Source: Dermatophagoides farinae (taxonomy: Eukaryota > Arthropoda > Arachnida > Sarcoptiformes > Pyroglyphidae). From it: a DNA stretch of 64,000 nt. Numbering within the stretch: the stretch's first letter is position 1; each line of letters opens with the position of its first letter. Position numbers and translations under genes: made by a program. This document shows positions 1 to 14,904 of the stretch, one piece after another. The stretch spans positions 7,006,001 through 7,070,000 of the forward strand of contig NC_134678.1 in the NCBI RefSeq assembly GCF_024713945.1. The letters run 5' to 3'. The notes under the pieces are model-generated. The model made no database searches, was not told where the DNA came from, and was given only the letters and a program-made list of their open reading frames with translations.

Positions 1-132
1 TGACAAATTTACAATTTTTTTTTTTTTGATATAACACAAACTATCTGTCTATTTATCCATCTCGCATATCTCAACTACACACACACATTCAATAACTTAA
101 ACGGGTATTCATTTTTTTCATTTTCATTTCAG

Positions 133-222
133 AAGCCTGATGCTAATGATGATATGCACGTCTCGAAACATTCCAAACATACAGCTGAGCCAAAATCGAA
201 AAAATTGAAAGAGCGAGAGTGA
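133..222 (+). CDS. Terminal coding exon of an unidentified gene (partial)
   Basis: A pyrimidine-rich acceptor (ttttcatttcag) ends at 132. It is followed by 29 sense codons free of simple repeats and a TGA at 220-222. The peptide begins KPDANDDMHVSKHSKH and ends KSKKLKERE, a charged, Lys-rich C-terminus. The exon starts in phase 0. Bases 1-132 look like intron: poly-T, CA-rich sequence and no open coding frame. I do not recognise the protein, and the rest of the gene lies left of the window. The balanced codon use contrasts with the poly-A and ATG-repeat DNA that follows. Basis: splice signal and composition only. Confidence 0.5.
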   Translation, partial: KPDANDDMHVSKHSKHTAEPKSKKLKERE

Positions 223-481
223 GAGAAAAAAATCGGAATATTGAATGGTTTTGGATAGAATACAAAATCATCTTTAATGTGAACTATCATCATCATCATC
301 ATCATCGTCATCATATAATCAATGTATACAAACAGCAAATAATGCGTTAAATTAAAACGATGACGATCATCATCATCATCATCATCAAAGAATGGATAAG
401 AATAAACGTCGAGAATATATATAAAAAGAAAGGAAAACCCATGAAGAATGAATGAAAGGACCGAAAAAAAGTGTCTAAATG

Positions 482-487
482 AATAAA
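482..487 (+). promoter_or_regulatory. Possible poly(A) signal of the gene ending at 222
   Basis: AATAAA about 260 nt after the stop codon of the upstream terminal exon. AT-rich DNA here holds many chance AATAAA hexamers, so the assignment is tentative. Confidence 0.2.
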
Positions 488-554
488 TTAATTAGATTAT
501 ATGTGTAACGGCATAACAAAAAAAAAAAAAAAAAACAACAACACAACTGAATGC

Positions 555-574
555 GTGTGTGTGTGTGTGTGTGT
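555..574. repeat. (GT)10 microsatellite
   Basis: Perfect dinucleotide run directly visible, following a poly-A/CAA stretch. Confidence 0.9.
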
Positions 575-1000
575 AGAATCTAGGACCCATCATCTTTTTA
601 TCATTGGCCTCGACATATAAAACACAAAATGAATTCATTTTCTCTCTCTTTCTCTATCTCTCTTGTTTTCCAAATTGCTCTTATTCGCTTCAAACATCTC
701 GAATAGATTATTTTATTGAATACAACGACAACAATGAGAGACCATCATCAATAGTGACATCTTTCAATCCGAAAAAAATGAGTAATCCAAAATATTGAAG
801 AAAAAAAAAGAGCAAAGAAAGATGTTCACACAAAAACGAGCTGGTATATAATATAGATGGATACACAAAAACAAAAACAACAAGAAAAAACCAGAATGAT
901 GAGCTAGTATCTGATGTTGTTGTGTATGATTCTGCCATGAAACATGGAATCATTTTCGTTTATCTTTCGTAGATCTCATCTCATACCATAGTGTTTGTCT

Positions 1001-1023
1001 GTTTGTTTGTTTGTTTGTTTGTT
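1001..1023. repeat. (GTTT)n tetranucleotide repeat
   Basis: More than five tandem GTTT units, preceded by an imperfect unit with TCTG. Confidence 0.85.
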
Positions 1024-4000
1024 GTCAACCAAAACAAGCCAACCAATGCATGTGTGTGAATGTTAGAATGGAACCAAAACAAAAATGCAAATGACAATGA
1101 TATAGCATGGCATACACACAAACACAAACATAAAAATCGGTATTATAAGAAGTGTTAAGAATCGCTAAAATTTTTCACAAAGAATAGAACCAAAAAAAAA
1201 AAAAAGTTAAGACGAATGATAATGAGAAAAATAACATGAAGACAAAAACGAAAAGTTGAATAATAATAAAATAAAATAAAATAACTAATGCGAACGATCC
1301 ACCGAAAACATTTTCAACTTTTTTTTTGTCTCTTTTCGTATATGGAATATATAATAGAAATTCCAATTGAAAAACTAAATGATAAACTAAAAGAAATGAA
1401 ATGAAAATTGAATTGAATTGAATCGAATGTGAGATATACAAAAGACTGAAAATGACATGAAATTGAATGTGAAAGAAAGAAAAACATTGAAACAAACAAA
1501 CGAAAAAAAAATGAAATGAATTAGCCAGTCAACCAAAGCAATAAACTATCGAAGATGGGCCACATACAACATTTGTCTCCTATCGATTCTTCACACAATT
1601 TTGAAACGATAATTAAAATTGAAAGTTCTCATTCTCCATCTCTCTCTCTTTCTCTCTCTCTCTCTGTACTGAAATCAATTCTTTTCATTTTTGGAAACAA
1701 ATATAACAATAATAATAAGAAAGCAAGCAGCAGCTGAATCGATCAATAAGAGATTTGAGTAGACAATTTTTTTTTTGCAGAGAAAAAAAAATATATCTTT
1801 GAAACAGGCCAATATGACAGTAGGACATATAATGGTCGTTAGCTTTGTATCATCATCATAAAAATAATGCAACGAAAAAAAAACGAAATTTCATAAAATC
1901 AATAAATGCACAATCAGCATAAAGATTTCATTGGAAGTTTAGCGGAACAAGAAAAAGTTTTCATTTTTATTTTTTCAAGCATCACCATCGTCGATGATAC
2001 AAGATGGACAAAAAAAAATTTAGTTTGACAGCAAGTTTTTTTCACTTTTTGTATGTTTCCTTTTCATTCTAATTACGTATGGTAACGATATTTTTATCAG
2101 AAAATTTCATGCAAACCAATGAAACAACAAAAAAAAATGGACAAAAAAAAACAATAACGAAGGAGAGAAAAATTCTTCAAGTTTTTAAAAAAAAAAAAAT
2201 TCTTTAAACTCATTTGACTCATCATTATATCATGAAAACAACAACAGCGACGAGAATCATGAGAGTCAGCATATGAACATTTTTTTTTATATATCATAGG
2301 ATTATTGTGTCGAGTAAATATTTTTTTCTGGATATTCAAGAGATTCATTCAACCATTGCACATCATTTTATAGATAACATACATACACACAAGAAAAGTT
2401 GACGAACAAACAAACAAAAATTCAACTGAATATGAATCTAATCATCAAGTAAACCCAAAGAAAAAAAAAGATGGATGACAAATTTAAGGCGGAACCATAA
2501 TTTTTAGAATTAAGAAACCTTTTTTTTCATTTTTTCACTGGTCATCGATTGGCGATTATTTTGAATTGATATTTAGTGATAGATTCAGTTTTGGTTGGTC
2601 ATTCATTCATTCATTATATTCGTTGTCATTATCCCTATCATCATCATCATTATCATACATTGTGAGGAAAGATAATGATGGTCACGCACAAAACTAAAAT
2701 ATCATTCAAACAATTGAATCAATTGCTGAATAAAATTCTTTTCCATTGAATGATTAGAGCTTCAATAATAAATTGACCTGAGACTTTTAGCTAATATTTT
2801 TTTTTATTCCGGAGTGATCATTGCAATGATGAAAATTTATTCTTCGATTTTTTTCTGGTCACTAAAAAAAACAACCACCAAAAAAAAAAACATTTTTTTT
2901 TGGTGTGGTTTTTTTCCATTCAACTATCTAAGTAATCTGATTATTGAAATGGCCGACAAAAAAAAACATATCAAGATAAGAATAACAAGTCAAGCTTCAA
3001 ACAACAAAAAAACCCCATTTTGCCGCTGAACCCAAAGGACAATGAATTTGGTCAACAACAACAAAAATCTGCCCTACACAAAATAATCATAGATATGAAA
3101 AATATACAGCAACAACAACAACAAATTGGTCGGTTCAATCATCATCATCATCATCATTATTATTATTATCATCATTTGGAAAGACAACAACAAATATGGA
3201 ACGTCAAACAATGTACAAGGCAAGCAACATACACATAATGTTATAATAAATCGACAAGAAAAAAGAAAACAAAAAAAAAAAATAAATAAATTCTGTATGA
3301 TCAGCAGAAAAAAAATGCCGAAAAAAATTCCGTGTATGTGTGTGTGTGTGTGATCAGTGATCACATAGCAATCATATAAATAGAATATATACGTATTTCA
3401 TAATAATAATTGACCCATTGTATAAATTAGAATGATGATGATTTTGGCCTTTTTTATGTAGAATATTCTTTAGTCATTTTCAATGATAGAAAACAATGGA
3501 ATAGTAAGCCAAATTCTTTATATATTCAATTGCTAGAGAATTGTGACTGAACGACAAAACAATTCAGATGTCATAATCATTGGTGCAATAGAAACAGAAA
3601 CATAAACTATAATAATAATCATAAAAAAAAGTAAAAGAGAAAAAAATTCAGAAACATTAATCATCATCATCGATTTCGATCGATTTATGGAATGGCGAAA
3701 AAAAAATCATAGCGTCATAACCAAACAAAAAGATTGGAATGGATGAAAAAAAATGCATGACATCCAATGAGATAATGTGACTTTGAGTATCGTTCAACAC
3801 AAAGATTGAAAATCGATTGGAATCATACTGGATGGACATTGGCCAATAAGAATGAAAATAATTCGATTTTTTTTTTGTTACCAACATCAAAACTGTCTGT
3901 ATTATCATCATCATCATCATCATCATCAGCATTAACTCTTAAGATTCTGGCACAAAGGAATCGCGTCAAGAATATATAACATTCAGAAATAGTGAAGAAA

Positions 4001-7000
4001 GAAAAATAAAAACATAAAGAAACCATTCTTATCCAGTGTGTGTGTGTCTTCTTTTCATTTCGTTTCGGGTCAGATACGCTAACGAAAAAAAACAAAACAA
4101 AAAAAAAATGGCTAGCCGAATGAACAGTGGTCCATATGTGTCTGTAATTGCGATAACAAGGAATAAAAATAAAAGAAAAGAAAAGAAAAAAAATGGTTTC
4201 AAATGTTCCCAGTAGAATTCTCTTAGCATTTCCACACTTTTATTATGCCATAGAGCACAACAAACAAATATAAATCGAACCGATGAACTTTTCACAGTCT
4301 GAATATTTTTTTTTTGTTTTTATTTCAATCAAAATGAGTAAATTTATTGTTAATATCACCGCACAATGTGTATGAAAATCGACCATTTCAATCACAAATC
4401 AGCGACATTAATAACAACGTGCATTACACCTGAAAAATGATGATGATGATCTGAATGAAAAGCCATAAAAAAACGGAGATAACAAAAAAAAAATATTTGA
4501 ACATTTTTTTTTGTCTTTTTCTGATTTGAAATGTCTCCATTTTCTTTTTTTTTCATTTGATATATATTGAACCCAGAGTGAGAGAGAGAGAACATATAAA
4601 TGTTTATAATGGACCACATATTATAAAAACCATTGGCATCATGGCCAAAAATATCCATAATTGATGGCACAATTCGGTTTTCACAACATGTAACGTATGT
4701 TTACCAGTGTGTTTTTCTTTTATCGATATTGAGAGCAAAAAAAAAAAAATCCGCTGGACAACTCGTTCATTAATCTAAGATTATCTATCTATCGGCATTT
4801 TGAATTTTTATAAACAACAGGGATCCATGTGAATCTCGACATTACATTAAGGCCTATATATCCCCATTGGAGAATGTTTTATTTATTTACTTTTTTTTCT
4901 TTGTTCAAAAAAAAATACAGCATCATAAATAAACCAAAAAAAAGAATGGAAAAAAAATCTAAGAGAGAGCTTGGATTTTCCATTTCCAAAAATGTCTTTT
5001 TTCTCCCTCTCTCTCGATTTTCAATCAATAATCAATCTCGTTAATGATTATTATTATTATTATTATTACAGCAGCCTTTTACTAAAATCGGTATATATAT
5101 ACAATGTATATTCTTGTTGTTTAGTTTGGCTGTCACATCTTGTTTTAAGCGTATAAAATATAGATTTTTTGTTTGTTTTTTTTGGCAAAGACAAAAAAAA
5201 CGTTGCCATAATGTTTTTGGAACAAATGAAAAAATTATATCTCATTTTCTTCTTTTTTTTCAAGTCTTTGATAATTTTTTTTCGGTTCAAATTCGGTGCT
5301 AGTGTTTTCTCCTTAGGGAAACAACAACAACAACACCACCACCAATGGATGAGATAATGAGAATCGATCAATATCACATATAGTTCAGTTGTTATTATAA
5401 TCTAATAATTCTAATAATTAATAATCATCATCAAAGACATTACCACGAATCATCATTATCCATAGTTCAAAAAAAAAAATCCAAAAAAAGAAACGGTATC
5501 TTTCATGCTAATGTTAATATGACATTCGTGTATGCTACATGGTGCCGTATGTTCAAATATGGTGGCACAATTTTAGGTTTTGTTGTTGTTGTTGTTACTA
5601 TGTACACATATTATACAACCTTAAAGAAACAAATAGGTTTCTTTTTTTGGGTGGGTGGGTGGTAATTAGTGATACACGATATAACGATTGATGATCATTA
5701 TGGTGATATTGAATGCTTTTACACACACACACAAGCTAAAACCATCATTATTTTCAAAAAAAACCAGCCTTGAAAGGCAACATATAGGCAAAAAAAAAAT
5801 AAATAAATCAAACGTACGAAACACACACACATATAGATAGATAGATTGTGATCTTGTGTGTATGTAACAAATACAAACAAACACACAAAGAGAATATGTT
5901 TTATTTTTCGCCTTTCGGCGCATCATTTCTCAAAGACCATTTTTTTTTTTCTTTCACTCTAAAGATGCAAGACACACACACACATAAACATCTTCATATG
6001 ATAACCATGTTTGAACACCATTATCGCCAAAACGGTTTTGATAACAGATTCTTGTATTTTTTTTTTATTATTCTCTCCTGTTTTGATATCAAACTGGACC
6101 GGTCTTTGTGTATATGTTACACAAGGACAAAACAAAAATGATGATGATGATAATGGTGTATAAAGAATACAAGAATCACACATATCAAACTAAAAAAAAA
6201 ACTTGATGATCGAAAATTCTGTATGAACGAAAAAAAAAAAATCATTGAACCAACAATATGTTACTTGCCAAGTAAAAGTAAAAGTAAAGCCTGAACCAAC
6301 GAGAAAAAAAAGTCTAAACGTCTATTATACACAACAACAATAAGTTTTTTCTCTTTGGTTTTTGGATGACAAAAAAAAAGTTACAAACATCGAACGAAGG
6401 GAAAAAAATTCTTTACTTTTCATCACTACTACCATTCATTCGGTTTAGCCATTTGAGTATTAATGTCACACACACACACACACATAAACCCAAAACTGAA
6501 TGACGATCTGAATATGATTGTGTGGTGTTGTGACAAATAAAACCAAAAAGTTTTGTCCAGTAGATCCAGAGCATCAACTAAAGAATCAAAAAAAAAAAAA
6601 AAAAAAAACAACGATAAATCAAATGCCATCGATACACACGAAAAAAACATATATATCACATTGAAACACAATAAGATATTGAAATTTTGACCAGAATAAA
6701 AGTGATGACAAAAAGTGAAGCAAAATATTAGAAAAAAACGCTGAATGAATGAAAAGACAAATTGTGTAATCAAACAACGTTTGAAAAAAAATGAATTCTC
6801 AAAATTCTATGAAATAATCCTCAAGGTATCAGAAGATTCTTGATCGAGCAAAAAAAAATTCTTTTCATTTCACTCAACATTCAAAAAGAAATTGGTAATG
6901 TGTATGCGTGTGGAATAAATGGTCATGGTCATCATCATCATCATTATTCAAAGAAAAAAAAATGATCCAATAAAATATCCTAAGGATCCTATATTCAACT

Positions 7001-10000
7001 GCTATCAATGAGAGAGCCAATGATGATGAGAAACAATTTATTTTGTTATATATGAAAAAAAAATAAATTTGTATCGCAATCTAAACTGTATTATGGATAA
7101 GAGTGGATGCAGGAACTCAGAAAAAACTGTAAAAAAACAAAAAAAAAATTGCTTCACATTTAAAGAATCGATAAATTCCCATCAACCAACAAACAAGCAA
7201 GCAAGTAGAAGGAAAAAAATTCAAGTAGAATCCAATTTCGTTGTGTGTGTGTGTTGGTGTGAAAATTGGATAAATGCGAAAACACACATCTAATATACAT
7301 GGCAAGTAAATCACAGTGCGAAATTACCGAAAAAAAAACAGCCATCAACCGAAATTCTTTCAAGACTAGATTTTTATACGGAAACAATGAAGAAAAAAAA
7401 TCTTCTTTTTCGTTCAAATAAAAAAAAACATTTTATTGATTGATGATGAGCCCTGAATATATATACTAGGGATCTTTTCATACCATAGAAAATCATCATT
7501 TGTTTCATCATCATTGAAAAAAAAGCTCACAAATGATTATGATGATGATGGAAACTAATATTTCCAACATAAACGACGACGACTATTACTACAAAAAAAG
7601 GGTCTTTGGTTCACATTATTATTAGTTCACTATTTTAACATATACAACAAACGACATTAACGCTTGGTTGATGTTCATTTCATTGTATTTTCTATTTTCA
7701 TCTAGCTATCATCAAACCGGTTAATAGGTTTGGACCAAAAAAAAAGACGACCAAAGCAAAACCAAACCAATTCTAATGACTTTGACAAAGCTCAAAATCA
7801 TCTCTATAGAGAAGAAAAAAAAGTAGTATTATGATGATGATGATGATGATAATAGTCGTAAACTATTCATTGCTGAAAAACAACCAACAAACAATTTGAT
7901 GCATTCTTCATGGTTGTTATTCACTTGTTTCTCGAGAGAAAGAATGATAGTGTGAACATAGATCTTCAAGTAAAAAAAACAGACAGAAAAAAAAACGAAA
8001 TCAACACAGTCAGTGTTCACTGGATAATGAGCTAATTTAAATTGCATTACAACAACAAATAAAAACTATTCGGAATAAATATTATTCAGATGGAATAAAA
8101 CAAAACAAAACAAAATATTCGATCATCATCATCATCATCATTATTATCATATAAGATCGGTTCCAATAAAGAGATCATGATGATTCGTTGAAACAGTACA
8201 ATGAAAATGTTTTGACCACTTGGAAACGAACAAATAAATACTCGTGTATTTTGTTTTTCTCATCTTAATAACAACAACAATACAACAAGAACAAGCTTGT
8301 GTGTAGACACACACACACACACAAATAATATACTCTGCTACTTGAGATATTCAAATGTTCTAAGGAAAAAATGATTTCAAGAGTAGTGAAACTTGTATTT
8401 CGTTTTTATTATTATTTTCTTTTTTGCTTCTTTATTTCGGGATAAATGTCAATCAGTCAGTCAGTCAAATACACAATACACAAAATGATGTTGATAGAAA
8501 TTGAAAGTCCGGAAAAAACCAAAAAAAAAAAAAAAAAAAGAAAAATTCAAACAAAACGATTTGTTGCTGTTGCTGTTGTTGTTTGTGTATTCAAACACGA
8601 CAACGAATGAATTGTAATGATTTTCAACAAAAAGTCTTTGATATAAGCACAATAAGCAAATTAGCAATTTCCACGCAACAACGACAACGACGATGGATAG
8701 TAAAAGTCATCAGACATTTCAGAAAGAAGAAAAAAAGAAAAAAGTGTCTTTAGACACCCATTTACAAAGTGCGATTTGTTGTTGTTCAAAAAAAAAAAGT
8801 TGAAAAGTTGTTTAGTTGTAATGATTCCTGGAAATGGATTCTACCAAAGAAAAAAAAAGGAAAAGAAAAACTCTTTTTACACAGCCAAAGCATTACATTA
8901 ACATGATGATGATCATTATTATCAGAGTAAGAGAAAAAACGAAACGAAACAAAACAAAACGAAAGAGTTGAATAATGAAGAATAAAAATTAAAGAATTGT
9001 CCAAGTGCGAAACAGAATCGTTGATGGCCCGTTAAATTGATGATGTTCTTGCATACTTTGCAAGAGTGTATAATTGAACAGGATTCATTGGAACAGTTTT
9101 TATTAATCAAAACGAAAAATTTCAGAATTTCAAAGAAATTCAAGAGTGAAAAATAGAATCCTAGTGATTTATAAATGATCATCATCATCATTCACTTTTT
9201 CTTTATATTCACCAATTCATAGTGTTGATTTTGTCTGTTAAAACAAACAAACCAAACACACACACACACACACAAAATCGATAGTCGATCATTTTATAGC
9301 ACCCTTTTATTTCTCATTCTGTTTCTGCAGCTGGTAATAAATGCTTCTCTATTTAGTGAGTCAATAGACTCATCGTTTGGTTTATGGTATTTTGAGTTTA
9401 TTTGCATAATATTCAAACCAAAAAAAAGCAAATGAAAAAAAATCGCGATGTGGTAGTCAAACAATGATGACCAAAAAAAAACCAAACCAAACCAAACCAA
9501 ATAAATAAACAACAGCCAAAAGCCATCAACAACAACAACAACAACAATAATAAATCATCGAAAAACAAGGAAACCAGTGCGAAATAGATTTTCGGTTTCA
9601 AAGACAACAGAAAACTGAAAAATAAAATTGGCTGCGTTTGGTATGTGTGGTTCTGTTTTTGAAACCCAAATGAATGAATGGGGATGTGAAAAACAAACTC
9701 CAGTACACACCAGTATTCTTTTTCATCCAAGAAAAAAAAGGCAAACTTTCCATTGCATTTCAAACACACATATATAGCTTAATTAAGTTCACAAACACTT
9801 TTACAAAAAGAATTTTCACACCAAAAACAGAATGACGCCTACATCATCATCATATTCAAATCAGACAAATTCCATATAATCAATGTGTGAAATGGAAATA
9901 TACATCTCATTTACATATCTTGAGAATATAGAAAAAAAATTCAAACAAAACACAAACCTGGAGATGACACACACACACACACACACACACAAACAGACAT

Positions 10001-13000
10001 ATCATTTGATTTTCGACCAAACAATCAAATTGAGTGGATGAAAGAAAGAGAAAAAAGAAATCAAACCCAAAAACAAAAACAAAAACAAAACGAAAGAAAA
10101 AATGAGAAAAAAACTGACTAAATGTGGACAATCGAATTATTGCGTGCAATACATTTCTTGGTTTGATGATGGTAATGGTGGTGGTGGCGGTGGTGGGCGT
10201 CTTTGGAGATATCCAAACACAAAGACAAAAGCCACATTCATTTATCAGGTTAAAAATGTATAGAGAAAATAGGCAAAAGAAAGAAAGAAATCAAATGGTC
10301 CTATGGTGTGGTCTATCAGTGTGTGTGTGTGTGTGTCAAACATCATAAATCAACTTAGGCTATAGTTTTTGTCGTTGTTATTGTTGGATATATCTGATTA
10401 TTTTCCTGGTTTTCCAACTTCAAGGTTGGAGCTTTCATTTTTTCTACTTTTTTTTGGTGGTTGTTGTTGTTGTTCAGGGTAGGGTAACAAAAAAAAAATC
10501 AAACTATAGAGAAAAAAATTCTGGGTGATGAAAAGAACTAGAAGAAAAAAATGACTGTGAATAGATTCCATCGTACAAGAACCAAAGAAAAAAAAATTGC
10601 AATACAAAAAAAAAGAATAAAATGAGAAAGAAAAAAAAACGGCGCCCAAATCCTTGAATGTTATTAAACTGAAAGTTAGTTCCAGTTATTTTCTCTCTCT
10701 CTCTCTCCTTCTCTTTCTTTTTCTAATTCTGTATTCTACGACTTGTGCATGTAATCATCTGTCCATGTCAAAACGACCAAGACGACGACGAGTCAAAATG
10801 ACTTTTATTTCAAATACTTTAGTTTTCCCTCTTTTCTTCCACCACCCCATACAAATATACAGTGAATTCAGGATATTTCATTCCTTGCAATTTCACAAGA
10901 AGCTAAGCGCTGCTAAAGCTTTCCATTTTTTTCTCTCTCTTTATTCTCAAAAGCTTATATTAAGGCCGACAAACACACACAAACAGATTTTCATCCAACT
11001 ATTCATTCAATTCATTCATCTTTTTTGACTTTATTTTTTTTTTCTTGATATACACAAAAGTCAAGAATATAGTAGTGAAATGACTGACTGACAAAAGGAT
11101 CGTATCAAAGCAAAGGAACAACAACAACAAAAAAATACTCATTGAAAAAATATAGCTAATTCAAAAAAATGAATGTGAATAAAAAATTCCATATATTTAC
11201 AATGTCTATAAGTATTAGATATATGGAATTTATTCTTGTGATCATGATGATGATGATGATGAAAAAATACATAATTCATTCATTCATCCATCCAATGTGT
11301 GTGTGTGTGTGTGTGTATTTCACTCTTCATTCTCTGTGGTCCAAAATCAACGAATGAAAAAACTGCTGCTGCTGCTGCTGCTACACTAAGATGGTGGTGA
11401 TGGATCCAAAAAAAAAAACATTCTTTTAGAATGGTATTAAAGAATTTTCCACACCATGTATAATAATAATCATTATCATTATTATGAGTGATTAGATGTT
11501 AATGTTCAACGCGTTTTTTTTTGCTGATGACAAGAAAGAATTATTAATTAAAAAAAAAAAAAAGAATTCGCTCTTGTTCCCAAGATAATGATAACAGAAA
11601 AAAAACAACAAGCTGGATAAGTTTGAGTGTAAGTGAAAATATGAATGATGATGGAGAAATGAAAGATGAATCTTTCTTTTTTTTTTTGTCTGAAAATTTT
11701 CAGATTAACGTCATCAACAACAACAACAGCAGCAACAAAAATAATTCGAAACATTCTACAAAAGTCAATGATAAAGATTTAGTGAAATCCGATTTTCTGT
11801 GAACAAAAAAAAAAAAAAAAAAACAATCTGGGGCAACCAAATGATGATGATGATGATGATGGTTTTCTTTTTTGGATTTTCATACTATTCTATCGATCAA
11901 ACATTAAATTCAACAATGATGTATCACAAATGGAAATTCTTGCATCTTGTAAATGAAAAAAAAATACAAAACAAAACAAAACAAACATATAATTTTCAGC
12001 CAAACATTCAAGCTTGACATTTATGAAAAAAAAATCTAGTGTGTCTTTTGAAACATAATAATGCATAGGCCACCACCACCATAGTGATAGGATAGTGATT
12101 ATGGAATCCATCACTTTTTTTTTTGGTTGTTGATTCCATTTGGTTTGTTGTTTGTTGATAATGATATGTTTTAGTCGTTTTATGTATGTTTTTTCGATAC
12201 ATTTTTTTGTTTTGTTTGGTTTTGTTGGTCCCAACATTCTACATTCTACCACGAACCAGAATCAGAATCATAATTCAATGAAATGAAAAAAAACACAATT
12301 TTCCATCATGCAAAAAAAACAGACAATTGATACATTCACATATCTGATGAATTCAAAAAAAAATAAATAAATAAAAAATGAAAAATTCACAACGGGACAC
12401 ATTTTGGTTGACGTTATTGGACCACAATATACCACCACCATTTTTTATTCTATAAGCATCTTGTTCAATTAACAAATTTTTTTCCCTTCAATCATACACA
12501 ACAACAACAACAACAACAACAATGAGATGATATTATTTATGAATAATAAATTCTTGAATAGAAATTCATATCATTCAATTCTACGATTCATTCAATATGA
12601 CTAAACAGAATTTTCAAATGCAAAATAATCATCATCATCATCATCAGAACAACGAAAAATAAAATTGCCACTTTTCCCTACCATCGCTCCCATTTAGACA
12701 CATTTTTTTATGAAAATAAAGAGAAAAAAAATCTAAATTCACAAAAAAAATCAACATAACGAACCAAAACGATGCAACAAACAACAACAACAACAACAAC
12801 AACAACGACAAGAAATGAAATGTATGAAAAAATGGGCGAAAAAAAATAAATTTCAAATGAATACCGTGTTCACACACACACACACACACACACAAAGCAA
12901 AGCAAAGAAAATGTAAAGTCTCCTGCATCGTTTCTCATTTCTTTTCAATGGTTAGAATTTTAAGTTTTTTTTCACAGGGGATAATTTATTTGCATCAATG

Positions 13001-13409
13001 ACTATAGTCACTATAGTGTGATGATGATGGTGGTGGTTGATGATGGCAACAAAATAAAAAAAATAAAAAGAAAATTTAGGCCTTGCGGTATTGATAATAA
13101 TAATAATAATATTTCTGGGGCCTAGTACAGTATTCGATATGATGTGATGATGATGATCAACATAACAAAATAATGTCAAAACCAAAGTGTTTTTTTCTCG
13201 GTCGTCGTCGTTATGGGGCATCGTTTTCGTTTTTTTTCCATTTTTTATTTCACATCTATAATTTGGGCACATAGGTTTTTTTTCATTCTGGTTCGTTGTT
13301 GTTGTTGTTGTTGTCTCCAACATTTGCTTTTGATATCGGTTTTTTTTCTTCTAAGGACAAGTGTGTGTGTGTGTGTTTGGAACAATCAACCAGAAAAAAA
13401 CCGGGAATC

Positions 13410-13435
13410 AAAAAAAAAAAAAAAAAAAAAAAAAA
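13410..13435. repeat. Poly-A run (26 A)
   Basis: Uninterrupted A homopolymer, not preceded by a recognisable retroposed body. Confidence 0.85.
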
Positions 13436-14077
13436 GAAAATGAAACCTGAATGCTAACTAAGCATATACTTTTGTGCTTCGCTTCTGCTGTTGGTGATGA
13501 TGATTTTTGCCGCCAACAAATACACAGACACACACAAACAAACACCCGTCAATGACAAACCATCCAACCGAGAGCGAGTTAGAGAGAAAAAAAAATGATA
13601 GGCTTTTGTTGTTGTTTGTGATGTAGCCAATTTTACACAAAATCAAAATCAAAATCAGATGGAAAAAAAGTTTTTGATTCTTTTTTTTCACTTTTTTACT
13701 TACTATTTTTCAATAGTAGTTGTAGTAGTAGTAGTTACCCATGTTATTATTTTATTTTTTTTTTGAGCGCAAAAGAAAATCAAGAATCAAAAATGAAAAT
13801 AAAAAATGACAATTCAAGTCAGTGGTATACGAGAGACATCTAGCGATCATTACAAGTATCATTTATTACAAAAAAAAGAGACTAAACTGTTTGTCCTCTC
13901 TCTCTCTCTCTCTCTCACTAACAATCATGACAATCATCATCATCATCATCAACAATATATATCCAAATCAACCAAGCGAAAAAGTAAGAAAAAAATTCAA
14001 ATAAATGTAATAACTAGGAAGCGTAAATAGCCAGGCAGAATGAAATTTTTTTTTTATTCGTTTTTATATGCATCTTC

Positions 14078-14097
14078 GAGAGAGAGAGAGAGAGAGA
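14078..14097. repeat. (GA)n microsatellite
   Basis: Run of ten GA units. A similar (AG)n run lies near 20,039-20,063. Confidence 0.85.
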
Positions 14098-14872
14098 AAG
14101 AGAAAAAAAGATAATGTACATTGTGAACACACCACCGCCACTATTTCACTAGACACACATACACACACACACAATGATTTCAAAGAAGTTCATGAATTTT
14201 ATTCGTTTTGATAAATATGATGAGCTGTAGAGAATAGTGCGATATATACATATCTAACAGCAACCGAATCAAACGAATGGAAAAATACCAAAATGAAATG
14301 GCTGCAGGCAAAAAAAAAAATTTTTTGAATTATGAATCAAAATATTAACTAACCGAATTGGAAACAAAGAAAAAAAAGCAATACAAACGAAACGAACCAA
14401 GACGAAAGAATAACTGAAAAATATGTAATTCAAAATGAAAAAAAAAGAAAAAGAATAAATATACAGCTGCCACAGATAAGAACGTTGTAAATATTTCCAT
14501 CAGATTTTGAATAAAAAGTGAATCAAAAATTCCTGATTTTGTTACAAAATTTATAAAATGTAAATCATCGTCATCATCATCATTGTATCATCAATAGCAG
14601 AATAAAAAAAAAGAATCACACCGAATCAACTTTAGCATTCAACTTGGAAAACTTTGAATTTTTGTTTCGTTTTTTTTTTGGAGGGGGCTTTCGATTAAAC
14701 GACCAGAAATAAAAATAAAACATTCATTCAATTCATTGATGATGATGATGACAATCAAATAGTATACAATCGAAATCAAGCCGTTTGTTTTTCATCAATT
14801 GTTGGATCTATTTTTTATTTTATATTTCCATTTTGTTCATTTCAACGATAACAAATGGAAAGACACACAACT

Positions 14873-14904
<32 letters not shown>

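Larger units (their letters stand above)
223..10000. other. Non-coding, microsatellite-rich DNA (block 1)
   Basis: No exon with convincing splice sites was found after the stop at 222. The first few hundred bases are probably 3' UTR of the upstream gene. The block holds short CAT/ATG, CA/GT, CAA and TTTG arrays and many 8-20 nt poly-A runs, mostly A on the + strand. Open frames on either strand are translated simple repeats. A repeat-free stretch at 5,496-5,663 stays open (it includes NVNMTFVYATWCRMFKYGG) but has no clear acceptor and runs into a GTT repeat. Confidence 0.6.

Noticed and set aside
3020-3364. Long open frames on both strands (poly-Gln, poly-His, poly-Ile, poly-Met)
   Set aside because: They are translations of CAA and CAT repeats and are open on both strands for that reason.
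5280-5305. Possible tRNA B-box (ggttcaaattc, + strand)
   Set aside because: No matching acceptor stem or A-box upstream; the preceding sequence is poly-T.
10654-11028. 124-codon + strand frame with Leu/Phe-rich sequence
   Set aside because: Composed of CT-rich and TTT runs, begins at a non-ATG codon, has no splice context and no recognisable domain.
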